Positions 55,595 to 64,000 of a stretch of DNA of 64,000 nt are shown here, one piece after another (positions within the stretch are counted from its first letter, which is position 1; the number at the start of each line of letters is the position of its first letter). The notes beneath the pieces are model-generated. The model saw nothing but the letters and a program-made list of their open reading frames with translations, ran no database searches and was not told the DNA's origin. The DNA lies in NCBI GenBank assembly GCA_011947345.1, contig JAAVTG010000044.1, positions 186,001 to 250,000 on the forward strand, in the 5' to 3' direction. This DNA comes from Phytophthora quininea. Its lineage: Eukaryota > Oomycota > Peronosporomycetes > Peronosporales > Peronosporaceae. The position numbers and the translations under genes were made by a program.

Positions 55595-55692
55595 GACCGC
55601 AGATTCTTGTTTCTTGCGCTGCTACAGCACCATAACGAACCACTTGACCACCTTGAACTCAATTCTGTTTTGCGCCCGTGGCGCTCTCGAAA
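55595..55692 (-). pseudogene. Relic of the 57480-57930 effector-candidate leader
   Basis: The stretch from GATTCTTGTTTCTTGCGCTG to about GCGCCCGTGGCGC matches 57846-57952 (AGTTCTTGTCTCTTGTGCTG ... TTGTGCTCGTGGATC). Identical-looking blocks include CACAACGAACCACTTG against CATAACGAACCACTTG and CCATCTTGAACTCGATATG against CCACCTTGAACTCAATTCTG. About 35 bp coding for the signal peptide core are missing and the ATG reads differently, so this is a truncated copy. No open frame remains. The rest of 55693-56240 holds nothing I can support. Confidence 0.6.
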
Positions 55693-56246
55693 AAAATGAG
55701 CCGGTCCAAGGCCCGCGCGCTCAATGAAGCACTCAGATCGATGGCGACTTCGGGATCGATGTGGTCGACAGCAGCAATGGAACGTTAAAGGAATACACCA
55801 AGAGATGAGGTATCCACCAGTTCACCTCATGCTGGTACATCGACGTTCCATTTTTGTGTTTTTTTGTCAGCTCGCAGGGAGTGATTTTCTTTGTTGGTAG
55901 GCAACGACGACAACAAGAAGTGCAATCATCGTTGGCGAGAACTATACATACGCTAGCGCATCTCATAAGGCTCCTCGCTTTTGCTGGAGCTGAATGCTAG
56001 GTCACATCCGATCCTCTACATATGACAGCAAGGAAATGCTACAATAGCGCCTTATTGCTGAACGCAGCGACTGCAGTCGGATGGGTCGATTGCGTTGCGT
56101 TGTTGTTCTTCCTCCCGTTATTTAATACAACGTGAGCACTCTTGGATCAGCAAGATCGGATTCTCGGATGGTAAGTTTATACTTATTCGGAAACAGAATC
56201 TCATTCCGGAAATCAAACGTCCAATTTGATGAGAACGCAAGTTGTT

Positions 56247-56260
56247 TCACTTTCCAATTG
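56247..56260 (+). promoter_or_regulatory. INR/FPR-like core promoter of effector candidate
   Basis: TCACTTTCCAATTG, a match to the initiator (TCAYTYY) with the CAWTT flank, lies 58 bp upstream of the ATG at 56318. Confidence 0.55.
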
Positions 56261-56317
56261 GCTATTCAATCCCTCTTCATTTATCTCCGACAGCTTCGTT
56301 CGAGCTTCAGTTTACCG

Positions 56318-56753
56318 ATGCGTTTGGCCGTCTTGGTGGCTTTGCTTCTTGCTGCCACTTTCGCGGCAAGCTCGGAAGCTAACACCAAGGACAACCTCCG
56401 GGCTTTTCGTGGCCTCAAGACGACTGCAGACACGACCGACGCCAACGAAGAGCGATTCTCTTTGCTTCTCTGACAAAGTTGATGAAGAAGCCAACCGCCG
56501 CATCGAAGAAAACACCCGTTGTCAAGAAGGCCAAGACTGTTATCACGGCCACTGATCTGAAAAGGGGGATAAAGAAACTTGTAAACGACGGCAACTACCG
56601 TATGAAACAGTTCAAGATCTGGCGGAGCGAGGGGTTCGTCCCGGCGAGGTCTTCGACAAGCTCAACGCCGGTACGAGCCAAAATGGCCTCAAGATCTACA
56701 ACTACTACAACGTGTATGTGAACGACTTAGCTAAGGCTGTCAGAGTAGCGTAA
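56318..56753 (+). CDS. Secreted RxLR-type effector candidate, frame breaks
   Basis: The ATG at 56318 opens a clear signal peptide (MRLAVLVALLLAATFAASSE). Then NLRAFRGLK, a degenerate RxLR-like segment, is followed by DANEERF, a good dEER. The frame ends soon after in a TGA, but the next frame continues with TKLMKKPTAASKKTP, DLKRGIKKLVNDGNYRMKQF and KIWRSEG; a further break at G4 56626-56629 leads to a Tyr-rich C-terminus ending at the stop 56751-56753. Trp and Tyr placement resembles WY-type effectors. Both breaks sit at homopolymer or near-homopolymer sites. The protein would be about 145 residues. The target in the host is unknown. Confidence 0.7.
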
Positions 56754-56901
56754 CGGCAATGCGTGGGTGCTACTACTCGACTTGACCGACTAGCGCTGAA
56801 ACAAACAAACAAAAATATGTTTGGTCTCGAAGACGCTGTTTCGCAGCAGAATCTGTATTACAATTCGTAAAAATATAAGGCCGTTCGAGTTCTCAAGCTA
56901 A

Positions 56902-57147
56902 TTAATCGTCGTCGTCGTTGTAGTCTTCGCACGATGGGGCCCAGATGAAGCACTTCAGCATTCCTCCCCAGTCGAACTTCTCCTCCAGACCCGCCGACGC
57001 ATCCAGAGAGGCTGACTCCGAATCGACAGCTTCGTGAAGACTTCGCGTCTTCGAAAGTTGTCTGGTCCCACGCAGTACGACAGCGTTGACTTCGTTGTGG
57101 CTCGGGACGACGACGGCCGCCGCAAAAAGGAGAGCAAGAGTGCGCAT
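56902..57147 (-). CDS. Small secreted effector candidate, intact
   Basis: An 81-residue protein with a signal peptide (MRTLALLFAAAVVVPSHNEV), then RGTRQLSKTRSLHEA, in which RSLH is a degenerate RxLR, and LEEKFDWGG with a possible EER equivalent. The C-terminus has two Cys (LKCFIWAPSCEDY) and an acidic Asp tail. The small size and compact tail make a canonical WY fold unlikely. Expression is supported by a near-perfect INR/FPR element at 57177-57192. No frame break. I do not recognise a named family. Confidence 0.7.
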   Translation of the reverse strand: MRTLALLFAAAVVVPSHNEVNAVVLRGTRQLSKTRSLHEAVDSESASLDASAGLEEKFDWGGMLKCFIWAPSCEDYNDDDD

Positions 57148-57176
57148 GTTGACAATCGATTCGCAAGCTTCGTTGG

Positions 57177-57192
57177 CAATTGAGAAATGAGC
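57177..57192 (-). promoter_or_regulatory. INR/FPR core promoter, near-perfect match
   Basis: The minus strand reads GCTCATTTCTCAATTG, almost identical to the oomycete consensus GCTCATTYBNCAWTTT, 29 bp before the ATG at 57147. Confidence 0.7.
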
Positions 57193-57479
57193 GTGAAGGA
57201 GAAATGAAGGTGGAACGACTACTCTACATCTCGCGTCATGTTCGGCTCACCATCTCAAAAGTATAGCTGCTCCAGAAGACAATTTTTGCCGTCATGGAGG
57301 AATGGTGGGGCCGAAAGAAATGGCTGGCAGATGAATGGAACGGTCGTAATATAATAGCTTGCCAAATTTCATGGAGGGTGATTCTGTAGCGACCGAAAAC
57401 AAAGGTCAACCGAGGTCTTGTTGTCTAATTCGTGGCGATTCAACTGCTTACGAGAAATACTAGGTGATTCTTGTGGCAT

Positions 57480-57930
57480 TTAATTTCGCTGAAGCGTGTG
57501 GGCAGTGATAGACCTGGAAATCTCAACGCCAACTCGGCTGGTATGATTATCGACGACTTGGCACATGGAGAGCTTGGGCTTAAGAACGTGAACTGCATTA
57601 TGCCTCGATAACCGAGCGTCATTCAGACAAACTCGACTGCAATCAATCTCGATCCTTACGTTTGTGTAGGCGCCATTGTGACGCATATCGTTGGTCTCAG
57701 CAGGCTTCTGAAGCAGCGAACGTTGGTCTTCGACGACTCCACCTCCGAACGTCGGTGATCTGAAAATCCCGCGTCCTCGTTCGCACTGCCACGCCCGCTT
57801 TCCGTAGAGAGCGGTCCAGTAGACCGTTCCGCGCGACCTCGTCCCGCAGAGTTCTTGTCTCTTGTGCTGCTGTAAAGTCGGCAAGTATCGACACCGTCAA
57901 AAGAAGCACCACAACGAACCACTTGGCCAT
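57480..57930 (-). CDS. Secreted RxLR-type effector candidate, frame breaks
   Basis: The ATG at 57930 opens MAKWFVVVLLLTVSILADFT, a signal peptide, followed by ETRTLRDE with a canonical RTLR at about residues 26-29 and a second RSLR at 40-43. A clear dEER is not seen. The open frame ends near 57697; two other frames carry the likely continuation (RSLLRPTICV region and VRIEIDCSRVCLNDARLSRH through VVDNHTSRVGVEIS), ending at 57480. The C-terminal part has Cys residues at C-x3-C spacing. It may be a single gene with two breaks, or a decaying one. A truncated relic of its start lies at 55595-55692. Confidence 0.55.
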
Positions 57931-58159
57931 CTTGAACTCGATATGCTTTGTGCTCGTGGATCAAAAGGCAAAGTGAACAGGTCGAGGTCTTCGCAACAAA
58001 CACAGCTAGCGATATCAGATGTGGGATCGCAAGCTGAGGGAATGCCTGGTCTACTTGCCGTATAGAGCACCAAACGAAAACGCTGTGAATATGAATTTGG
58101 CATTTTATTCATAGGCTCAGTGTTAAAAATGACGATGCTTGGTTGACGTTAGCATATCC

Positions 58160-59089
58160 GATGAAAAGATACCTTCAGAGATCCTCACTTTCGTATCTTT
58201 CCGCTTGGAGCGCACCTCACACTTCAGAACCACCGTCTCCTTCCAGGCCTGCGCGGCTCGCTCGCTCTACAGCGCTGAAGCCTTCGCCAAGGAGCACGGT
58301 ACGCTCAGTATCAATGCAGCCAACCTTTCTGCTTCAGCTTCTAATGGGCTCTTCGTCCCTGCTTCTTGCACCAATTGGCAGGCATCTCCCAAGCGTACGA
58401 CTCGTACGAGGCGCTGGTGAGCGACCCCGACGTGGACGTCGTGTACATTGGCACGCTGCACCCGTGGCACTACGAGCACACGGTGCTGGCTCTGAATCAC
58501 GGCAAGCACGTGCTGGTGGAGAAGCCCATGGCCATGAACGTGAAGCAGGCGTCGGCCGCCATCGCTCTGGCCCGGTCGAAGCAGCTTTTCCTCATGGAAG
58601 GCATGTGGACGCGGTTCTTCCCGGCCATCCGCCACGTGCGCCAATTGCTGGCGGACGGGGAGATCGGAGACGTCCACCACGTCCACGCCTCCTTTGGTAT
58701 CAATTTCGATGCTGATAATGCCAGGATGTGGCACAATGAGCTGGGAGGAGGAGGTCTGTTAGACCTCTGAGTCCACGTCGAGCAAGGGACGTATCAATCT
58801 GTCCCCACCATTTCATGCGGCGACGGAGGTGACGCTCATCAAGTACACGGACAACGGGGAGAAGACGACAAAGGAGCTGTTCCCGTGGCCGACTCCCGCT
58901 CCTGGCACGACGTTCACCTACGAAGGCTCTCAGGGCTTCCGCTACGAAGCGGAGACGGTGATCAAGGCCATTGAGAACAAGAAAACGGAGTGCGAGGAGT
59001 ACCCGCTGGACGAATCGCTGGGCACCATGACCATCATGGACAAGATCCGCCAGGACATCGGGCTCGTGTACCCGGCGGACTCGCAGTAA
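58160..59089 (+). pseudogene. Gfo/Idh/MocA dehydrogenase, deleted inverted copy of 60756-61867
   Basis: Nearly identical at DNA level, intron included, to the gene at 60756-61867 but in opposite orientation. Two deletions inactivate it. The first, at about 58230-58240, removes the start codon and the Rossmann GCGR segment: the upstream text GATCCTCACTTTCGTATC and CTTGGAGCGCACCTCA runs directly into CTTCCAGGCCTGCGCGGCTCG. The second, near 58760-58810, removes about 230 bp after GGGGLLD, where TGA follows. The remainder to PADSQ at 59089 is open. The retained stretch HPWHYEHTVLALNHGKHVLV and EKPMAMN is intact. The 3' flank is also copied, with more changes. I read it as a dead duplicate. Confidence 0.85.
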
Positions 59090-59245
59090 GTTTGGTCGAC
59101 TTGCTTGTCGAGGCTTTGGAAATGAAGTTTTGATTTAAAGCGTCGAGCTGCAATTCATTGTTCGGGGTTTCTTGCCATTTCCAAAGCATTAATTCACTCA
59201 TCACAACGTTCTCCCTTACCGGCGAATTGGAGCAGGCCAGGCGAC

Positions 59246-60443
59246 TTAGGCGGAATCGGCTGCGTACACCACTCCGATGCTGCGACGTATTTCGTCCATG
59301 AGGGTGGCGATGCCCAACGACTCTGCCTGTGGATATTCCGCGCACTCTTGTTGACCGGAGCGGATAGCTTTGGTGACTGCCTCGGCCTCAAAGAGAAAAG
59401 CTTCGGACCCGTTGTAGTTGAACGTCGTTGCGATGTTGGGCGACGGCGTGGGCCACGGGAACTGCGTCCTGGTCTCTCGCTTGGCTCCGTTCTCGAGGAA
59501 TTCCGTCAAGATGACCTGGTTAGCACAATGGGCTGGATCTGGCAGGTGAATGCTGCCTTTGGTGCCGGTGATGGTGACTGAATTGCCGATGTCAGCCATA
59601 CTGGTGTAGTCGATGGAGCCGAACTTGTTCCCTTCGAACTCGAGCGTAGCGGAGCCGTACAGATCCGCGCCACTGGGGCTAGTCTTCCCGGTTGCGCTAA
59701 CCTTCAGCGGCTTGGTACCGAACACCATGGTGACGAAGGACAGCGGGTAAATGCCGATACCAAGCAATGCACCGTGACCAAGCAATGCACCGTGACCAGA
59801 TTTGGCAGATTGCATGTCCAGGTTGTCGGAGTTCACGTAGGGGATGCCGAAGTTGCTGTGGACGTGATGAACGTCGCCAAGTTTCTCCTCAGCTAGCAGC
59901 TGACGAACGTACTTGATGGACGGGAAGAATCGCGTCCACACACCTGGAAGTCCTAAACGTTAGTCGTAGAAGAGTACGCTAGGAGTTCGAATTAACCTAC
60001 CTTCCATCAGGAACAGGTTGTTGGCCCTAGCCAAGTCGATTGCCGCCGCCGCCTCCTTTGCGTTCATCGTCATGGATTTTTCCACAAGGACGTGCTTGCC
60101 ATGGTTTAAAGCGAGCGTAATTTGCTCAAAGTGCACGAGGTGGATTGTGGCAATGTACACCACGCCCACCTCGGGATCGGCACAGAGTTCCTGGTAAGAT
60201 CCATACGCACGAGCGATCCCTAAAGCATTTAAGACGTTAGTTGTCAACAAAGTACACGAAAGGGATAGCGATCTCACCATGAGTTTTGGCGAATTTGTCG
60301 GCGCTTTCCAGCGACCGAGCAGCACACGCCGACAGGACGGCTGTCTCTTCTGGCATCCCCTTCAGAGCGTTGACGAAATCGTTGGCGATTTTGCCACATC
60401 CGATAATCCCCCAGTGGAGTGAAGTTGGCGCGTCGACTCCCAT
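59246..60443 (-). CDS. Gfo/Idh/MocA family dehydrogenase (dihydrodiol dehydrogenase-like)
   Basis: NAD(P)-dependent oxidoreductase related to trans-1,2-dihydrobenzene-1,2-diol/D-xylose dehydrogenases. Exons 60443-60278, 60219-60001 and 59943-59246; introns 58 and 57 bp. Rossmann motif LHWGIIGCGKIANDF, catalytic-site segment HGKHVLVEKSMTMN (the family EKP reads EKS here), and WTRFFPSIKYVRQLLAEEKL. The family motif GGGGLLDIGIYPL is altered: an 18 bp tandem duplication at 59761-59796 gives GHGALLGHGALLGIGIYPL, losing the Asp. About 360 residues ending GVVYAADSA. With EKS for EKP and the altered loop, activity may be changed. It is the most divergent member of the array. Confidence 0.82.
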
Positions 60444-60755
60444 CCTTGCTCGGTACTTCTTTCAACGACGGAGGAAAACAACTGTGGCGCAGTGAATCAC
60501 GGACTCGGGGCGAAGGAAGCCTTGGCAAGTGGTTGAAGTTTGAAGGAAGAAGCCTGAGAAGCCTTTAGATGACTGTGAGTATTTGTCTAGTGATTGAAGA
60601 GAGATTACGAACCGTTTGACGGACAAGAGTTCGGCACGACCAGCTCGCAGAACACCAACTCCCTTCACAAGAAGTTTTCTGAGCTATATGAATTACAGCT
60701 CGATGCTTTGAGACAAAACCACATAAATCGACTACTACAATCCAGTCGAACAAGT

Positions 60756-61867
60756 TTACTGCGAGTCCGCCGGGTACACCAGTCCGATATCCTTGCGGAT
60801 CTTGTCCATGATGGTCATGATGCCCAGCGATTCGTCCAGCGGGTACTCCTCGCACTCCGTCTTCTTGTTCTCAATGGCCTTGATCACCGTCTCCGCTTCA
60901 TAACGGAAGCCCTCAGATCCACCGTAGTTAAACGTCGCACCCGGCGCCGGCGTCGGCCACGGGAACAGCGACTTGGACTCCTTCTCTCCATTGTCCGTGT
61001 ATTTGATCAGCGTCACCTCCGTCGCAGTGTGGGCCGGAGCAGGCAGATGGATACGTCCCTTACTGCCCACGATCGTCACGATCTCATCCGTCGTCGCCAG
61101 CATCGTGTACACGACATTGGCAAAGCGGGAGTCGCTGTATTCCAGCGTCACAGAGTTGTAGATGTCCACTCCGCCATCATTGAGCTTTCCTACAGAAGTC
61201 ACCTTCTCGGGCTTGGAGCCCAACACCATGCTCACAAAAGCCAACGGGTAGATGCCAATGTCCAACAGACCTCCTCCTCCCAGCTCATTGTGCCACATCC
61301 TGGCATTATCAGCATCGAAATTGATACCAAAGGAGGCGTGGACGTGGTGGACGTCTCCGATCTCCCCGTCCGCCAGCAATTGGCGCACGTGGCGGATGGC
61401 CGGGAAGAACCGCGTCCACATGCCTTCCATGAGGAAAAGCTGCTTCGACCGGGCCAGAGCGATGGCGGCCGACGCCTGCTTCACGTTCATGGCCATGGGC
61501 TTCTCCACCAGCACGTGCTTGCCGTGATTCAGAGCCAGCACCGTGTGCTCGTAGTGCCACGGGTGCAGCGTGCCAATGTACACGACGTCCACGTCGGGGT
61601 CGCTCACCAGCGCCTCGTACGAGTCGTACGCTTGGGAGATGCCTGCCAATTGGTGCAAGAAGCAGGGACGAAGAGCCCATTAGAAGCTGAAGCAGAAAGG
61701 TTGGCTGCATTGATACTGAGCGTACCGTGCTCCTTGGCGAAGGCTTCAGCGCTGGAGAGCGAGCGAGCCGCGCAGGCCTGGAACGAAACGTTGTCCAGCG
61801 CCTTCATGGCGCTCACAAAGTCGGCCGAGATGCGGCCGCAGCCGAGGAAACCCCAGCGGAGGGTCAT
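60756..61867 (-). CDS. Gfo/Idh/MocA family dehydrogenase (dihydrodiol dehydrogenase-like)
   Basis: Complete 342-residue member. Exon 1 is 61867-61726, an 83 bp intron (61643-61725) follows, and exon 2 is 61642-60756; phase 1. Rossmann motif LRWGFLGCGRISADFVSAM, then CAARSLSSAEAFAKEHG, HGKHVLVEKPMAMN (catalytic Lys in EKP), MWTRFFPAIRHVRQLLADGE, NELGGGGLLDIGIYPLAFV and the C-terminal GLVYPADSQ. No signal peptide. The family oxidises cyclic diols or aldoses with NADP; the substrate here is unknown. The pseudogene at 58160-59089 is an inverted copy of it, so this one was the likely donor. It is divergent from the next gene. Confidence 0.9.
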
Positions 61868-62460
61868 GACAGGTGGTTCTGTAGCTTGAGGTGCGCTCCA
61901 AGCGGAAGGATGCGAAAGTGAGGATCACATAACTTGGCGCGATTTTTGGTAGCCAATATATTTGACTACCAGGTTGCCGAATGGGAAGGTCAAAGGCAAC
62001 ATGTATGTCTTTGACCTTTGCTGCTGTGCTGCACGCATACCCGTAGTCTGCACAGATTGAACTGTGAACTCTGCGTGTGTAGACTTGGACTGCGTGCTTT
62101 GATATCCTCTTCAACCACGCGGTTATTGTATACAGCCGATTTGCATTCCAATTGTCTGAGCACGCTCCACTCAGACTGCAGCAACGAACTCATAAACACC
62201 TCGAGTTGTAATCTGTGGCCTGTCGGTGTTGAGTGTTCAAAGTCCACTTCCTCTTCTCGCTGACTGACGTGCATGGGATTTGTCAACGTGATTTATTAGC
62301 CCACCTGAGCTTTTGCACTCTTCAACCACGCGATCATTCACTACAGCTTATCGCTCATGCTGCCGACGTTTACGTGCTTGGCAAAACTCATGGCAGCCTT
62401 CGGATGTGCCTCAACACTCCGCCTCACTTGTCTTTTGAACCGTCGCGAGGAAGCTCAGTT
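61868..62460. promoter_or_regulatory. Divergent promoter region with a 30 bp direct repeat
   Basis: Between two divergent dehydrogenase genes. A direct repeat lies at 62107-62136 (CTCTTCAACCACGCG then GTTATTGTATACAGC) and 62318-62347 (CTCTTCAACCACGCG then ATCATTCACTACAGC). The first 15 bases are identical. It may be a shared regulatory element; no gene is seen. Confidence 0.5.
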
Positions 62461-63541
62461 ATGGTCGAAGTGTCTCCTCTGCGCTGGGGCTTCTTGGGCT
62501 GCGGCCGCATCTCGCACGCGTTCGCTGGGGCCATCAAACCTTTGCAAACAGTGTCTTTTCAAGCCTGTGCAGCAAGGTCGCTGGAGAATGCGCAGCAATT
62601 CGCGGATGCCCACGGTTCGTACACTGTCTCTATAATAATGCTCTCGATCTGACCACTGTTTTTCCTCGATAGGTGTCGCCAAAGCTTACGACTCGTACGA
62701 AGCTCTGGTGTCTGACTCCGAGGTCGATGTCGTTTACATCGGCACTCTTCACCCGTGGCATTACGAGCACGCCAAATTGGCTTTGAGCCATGGCAAACAC
62801 GTCCTCGTGGAGAAGCCCATGTCGATGAACGCCAAGCAGTCGGCCTCGCTGATTGCGTTGGCTCGAGAGAAGAAACTCTTCCTTATGGAAGGCATGTGGA
62901 CACGCTTCTTCCCGTCCGTGCGTTTTGTACGCAAGCTCCTGGCCGACAATGAGATCGGAGACGTCCGTCACGTTCATGCTGAGATCGGCTACCCATTCCC
63001 TCCTGATGAAGCGCGTCTGTGGCAAAATGAGCTGGGTGGAGGAGGCCTTCTGGACATTGGCATTTACCCGCTGGCATTCACGACGATGGTGTTCGGTACG
63101 GAGCCCGAGAAGGTGACGTCCGCCGGCACATTGAATGAAGGAGGCGTGGACATCCACAACTCGGTGACGCTCAAATACAGCGACAACCGCTTCGCCACGA
63201 TCGAGTACTCGATGTTGGCTCAATTGAGTGAGAGCGTCACCATTTCGGGAACTACTGGCCGAATCTACATCCACTCTCCAGCTCACCTAGCGACGCAGGT
63301 CTCAGTGATCCGCAGCACCGGTCCTGGCAAGGAGGAATCGACGACGACGACATTCCCGTGGCCCAAATCGGACGTCGGATATTCGGGCTTCCTGTTCGAA
63401 GGCGAAGCCGTCACGAACACCATCCAGGCCAAGAAACTCGAGATCGATGAGTACCCGCTGGACGAATCGCTGGGGATCATGACTATCATGGACAAGATCC
63501 GCAAGGACATCGGACTCGTGTACCCCGCGGACTCTGAATAG
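62461..63541 (+). CDS. Gfo/Idh/MocA family dehydrogenase (dihydrodiol dehydrogenase-like)
   Basis: Complete member of about 340 residues. Exon 1 62461-62614, 58 bp intron, exon 2 62673-63541; phase 1, at the same place as its neighbours. Rossmann LRWGFLGCGRISHAFAGAI, HGKHVLVEKPMSMN with the catalytic EKP Lys, MWTRFFPSVRFVRKLLADNE, NELGGGGLLDIGIYPLAF, and GLVYPADSE at the C-terminus. It is about 70 percent identical by eye to the gene at 60756-61867 over the core, more distant in the N-terminal part. The frame is clean. It is followed 160 bp later by another copy on the same strand. Confidence 0.9.
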
Positions 63542-63701
63542 GATTGGCGTCTGCAACTTGTCGTAGCTCAACCACAACCAAATGAAGTCTCTGATTACGT
63601 GAATGAGCTTGTCTTTTGATGTGCTGACCGAGCAACGCTTACTCAGCACTGCTAATTGATTTCGGCTTGTTCATTCCTGAATTCACCTAGGTCCGAACGA
63701 A

Positions 63702-64000
63702 ATGGACGACTCGACTCCACTGCGTTGGGGAATCCTTGGCTGTGGCCGCATCTCACAAACTTTTGCCAGCAATGTGAAGCCTCTGAAGACTGCTACTTTC
63801 CACGCTTGCGCAGCTCGCTCGATCGAGAAAGCTCAGGAGTTTGCTCGTGCTCACGGTACGAAAGTCTTTTGGTCAGGAACTTACAGCGTCAGAAATTAAT
63901 GCCGTGTGGTTTGTGCAGACATTCCTCAAGCGTACGGATCCTACGAAGCCTTGTGTGCTGATCCAGAAGTGGACGTGGTGTATATCGGCACAATTCATCC
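63702..64000 (+). CDS. Gfo/Idh/MocA family dehydrogenase, 5' part
   Basis: Start of a further array member, cut by the window end. Exon 1 63702-63855 ([40 protein letters not shown]), a 63 bp intron ending GTGCAG, and exon 2 from 63919 ([20 protein letters not shown], then YIGTIHP at the edge). Intron position and phase match the other members. The rest lies beyond 64000. Confidence 0.88.

Noticed and set aside
60594..61889. 431-codon plus-strand frame over the dehydrogenase gene
   Set aside because: Antisense shadow of the 60756-61867 gene; the same shadow recurs over the inverted copy.

Overview
The window looks like nuclear DNA of an oomycete, most likely a Phytophthora-type plant pathogen. 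Four things point that way: several secreted RxLR/EER-type effector candidates, very short GT-AG introns (about 57-88 bp), copies of the oomycete INR/FPR core promoter motif close to start codons, and dense packing of housekeeping genes in divergent and convergent pairs. The presence of a Rab-like 3 GTPase and a dynein-2 (IFT) intermediate chain fits an organism with flagellated zoospores. The species cannot be fixed from sequence alone.

Layout. 1-3.1 kb: a divergent pair of catechol-O-methyltransferase-like genes and an EFM7-type methyltransferase. 3.1-4.1 kb: two tandem paralogous effector candidates. 4.1-5.2 kb: AT-rich, decayed, possibly transposon-derived. 5.2-18 kb: CPSF160 (mRNA 3'-end processing), a third COMT, a small coiled-coil protein, a RanBPM/CTLH-type protein and an Na/K-type P-ATPase. 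19.2-20.3 kb: two tail-to-tail paralogous effector candidates, then a hairpin-forming repeat. 20.9-28.4 kb: bZIP/START-like regulator, ZIP transporter, complex I NDUFS6, class IV aminotransferase-like protein, ankyrin protein. 28.5-53.4 kb: mostly housekeeping genes (DIS3, eIF2B-alpha, TMEM260-like, zinc-knuckle protein, IQ/WW protein, second bZIP/START protein, MTD1-type folate dehydrogenase, membrane proteins, RABL3, CapZ-alpha, DYNC2I2). 53.7-58 kb: a second ankyrin protein, then three more effector candidates and a relic. 58.2-64 kb: an array of Gfo/Idh/MocA (dihydrodiol dehydrogenase-like) genes, one of them a deleted inverted copy of a neighbour.

Many otherwise well-conserved genes carry one or more one-base frame breaks, and nearly all lie in short homopolymer runs where one extra base would restore the frame. 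Essential genes are affected (CPSF160, CapZ-alpha, RABL3), so I read most breaks as homopolymer undercalling in the assembly rather than gene death. The broken effector candidates therefore should not be called pseudogenes on this sequence alone. I found no convincing tRNA, rRNA, CRISPR or intact transposon. I found no wholly new biological system; the strongest leads are the dehydrogenase array with its inverted duplication, the effector pairs with shared core promoters, and the systematic frame breaks.
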